In this document: in pieces, positions 63,320-64,000 of the stretch
Layout: each line of letters opens with the position of its first letter
How positions within the stretch are numbered: position 1 is the stretch's first letter
Source of the DNA: JALZKA01 sp963786495
GTDB taxonomy: Bacteria; Actinomycetota; Thermoleophilia; Solirubrobacterales; 70-9
Length of the DNA stretch: 64,000 bases
NCBI GenBank assembly: GCA_963786495.1
Contig: CAWAZL010000002.1
Span: forward strand, 620,001 to 684,000
Direction of reading: 5' to 3'
Made by a program: the position numbers and the translations under genes
Notes under the pieces: model-generated
What the model saw: the letters and a program-made list of their open reading frames with translations, nothing else
The model's database searches: none
What the model was told of the DNA's origin: nothing

Positions 63320-64000
63320 ATGGAGCAGGACAGGGTTCCCTACGTCGACGCGCTGATCGAGCACGCCGCTCGCAAGCCGGCGCGGCTGACGGTTCCCGGG
63401 CACAAGGGTGGCGTCGGCGCTGACCCGGCGATGGCCGAAGCGCTCGGACAGAAGGCGCTCGACATGGACCTTCCGGCGCTCATCGAGGGCATCGATGTCG
63501 GGCCGCCCGATCCGAGCCCCTTCGAGCAGGCCCAGCTCCTCGCCGCCGATGCGTGGGGCGCAGCCCGCACATGGTTCCTGGTCGGTGGCGCCTCGCAGGG
63601 AAACCACGCCGCGCTCCTGGCCCTGCGCCACACGGGCCGCAGCGTCGTCATGCAGAGGAACGTCCATTCGTCGGCGATCGACGGCTCGGTCCTGGCAGAC
63701 CTGGACCCGACGTTCATCTCTCCCGAGATCGATCCCGAGCTGGGGGTCGCCCACTGCCCAACGCCTGGAGCGCTCGAGTCGGCTTTGGACGCCGCGCCCA
63801 ACGCGGTCGGCGCCCTGGTCGTCTCACCCACGTACTTCGGCGCGTGCGCCGATGTCGCTGCGCTGGTCGAGATCTGCCACTCGCGCAATCTGCCCCTGAT
63901 CGTCGACGAGGCGTGGGGAGCGCACATCACCTTTTCGGACGAACTGCCCCAGGCCGCGCTAGAGGCAGGCGCGGACCTCGTCATCTCCTCGACCCACAAG
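63320..64000 (+). CDS. Orn/Lys/Arg decarboxylase, major domain (partial, runs off right edge)
   Basis: The frame is open from the ATG at 63320 to the end of the window, 227 codons. It carries the PLP-fold-I pattern of the family: RLTVPGHKGGVGADPAM at the start, TWFLVGGASQGNHAALLAL, RNVHSSAIDGSVLADLDP, VSPTYFGACADVAALVEICH and PLIVDEAWGAHITF, ending precisely at ISSTHK, whose Lys binds PLP. Such enzymes decarboxylate ornithine, lysine or arginine to make polyamines. The substrate cannot be told from the visible part. Confidence 0.92.
   Translation, partial: MEQDRVPYVDALIEHAARKPARLTVPGHKGGVGADPAMAEALGQKALDMDLPALIEGIDVGPPDPSPFEQAQLLAADAWGAARTWFLVGGASQGNHAALLALRHTGRSVVMQRNVHSSAIDGSVLADLDPTFISPEIDPELGVAHCPTPGALESALDAAPNAVGALVVSPTYFGACADVAALVEICHSRNLPLIVDEAWGAHITFSDELPQAALEAGADLVISSTHK

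Overview
The window is GC-rich DNA with short intergenic gaps, many GTG starts and many overlapping start/stop codons. It looks like an actinobacterial chromosome. A transketolase split into subunits, an F420-type luciferase-like oxidoreductase, a cell-wall-binding repeat-2 protein, LAL-type regulators and secreted proteins with a 'VALFIALGSGAYAA'-type leader point to Thermoleophilia (Solirubrobacterales-like). This placement is inference; there is no rRNA to confirm it.

Layout. 0-5.1 kb: a split transketolase (second subunit starts at the left edge), a membrane-anchored NTF2-like protein, and a three-gene cluster resembling methylamine utilisation (mau) genes: a MauE-MauD fusion, a Tat-exported Cys-rich MauA-like protein and a MauF-like/propeller fusion. 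5.1-9.4 kb: NAD biosynthesis (nadA, nadC) with mutM and a FIST sensor. 9.4-18.6 kb: acyltransferase, prfB with a programmed +1 frameshift, uvsE and secA. 18.7-42.1 kb: a block rich in secreted and signalling genes, with four paralogous Cys/GGG-repeat proteins (15 repeats), beta-helix and TolB-like proteins, a kinase-like protein lacking its catalytic residues beside a LAL regulator, and a signalling cluster (adenylate cyclase-REC fusion, two response regulators, two tandem histidine kinases). 42.2-49.5 kb: nfo, hpf, comF and the aspartate-family genes thrC, hom and lysA. 49.7-55.6 kb: a cell-wall peptidase, an amino-acid permease, a CWB2 protein and a methyltransferase. 55.7-64 kb: LLM oxidoreductase, lipoprotein, thiolase, RTX-like protein, fatty-acid-hydroxylase-type membrane enzyme, 3-hydroxyacyl-CoA dehydrogenase, CBS/CorC protein, and the start of an Orn/Lys/Arg decarboxylase cut at the right edge.

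How it fits together. comF, hpf, secA and prfB lie on one strand in the order often seen adjacent in Gram-positive genomes, but about 23 kb of surface and signalling genes separate hpf from secA. The mau-like trio looks like a minimal maturation/export machine for a disulfide-rich exported protein without the usual dehydrogenase heavy-chain gene, although a propeller is fused to the membrane component. It is the best candidate for an undescribed system.

Caution. Seven reading frames are interrupted (beta-helix protein, hom, lysA, a proline/glycine-rich membrane protein, a lipoprotein, thiolase, a small ORF near 61.7 kb). Several breaks sit in short G/C runs, and hom and lysA are normally essential, so many may be sequence errors rather than true pseudogenes.
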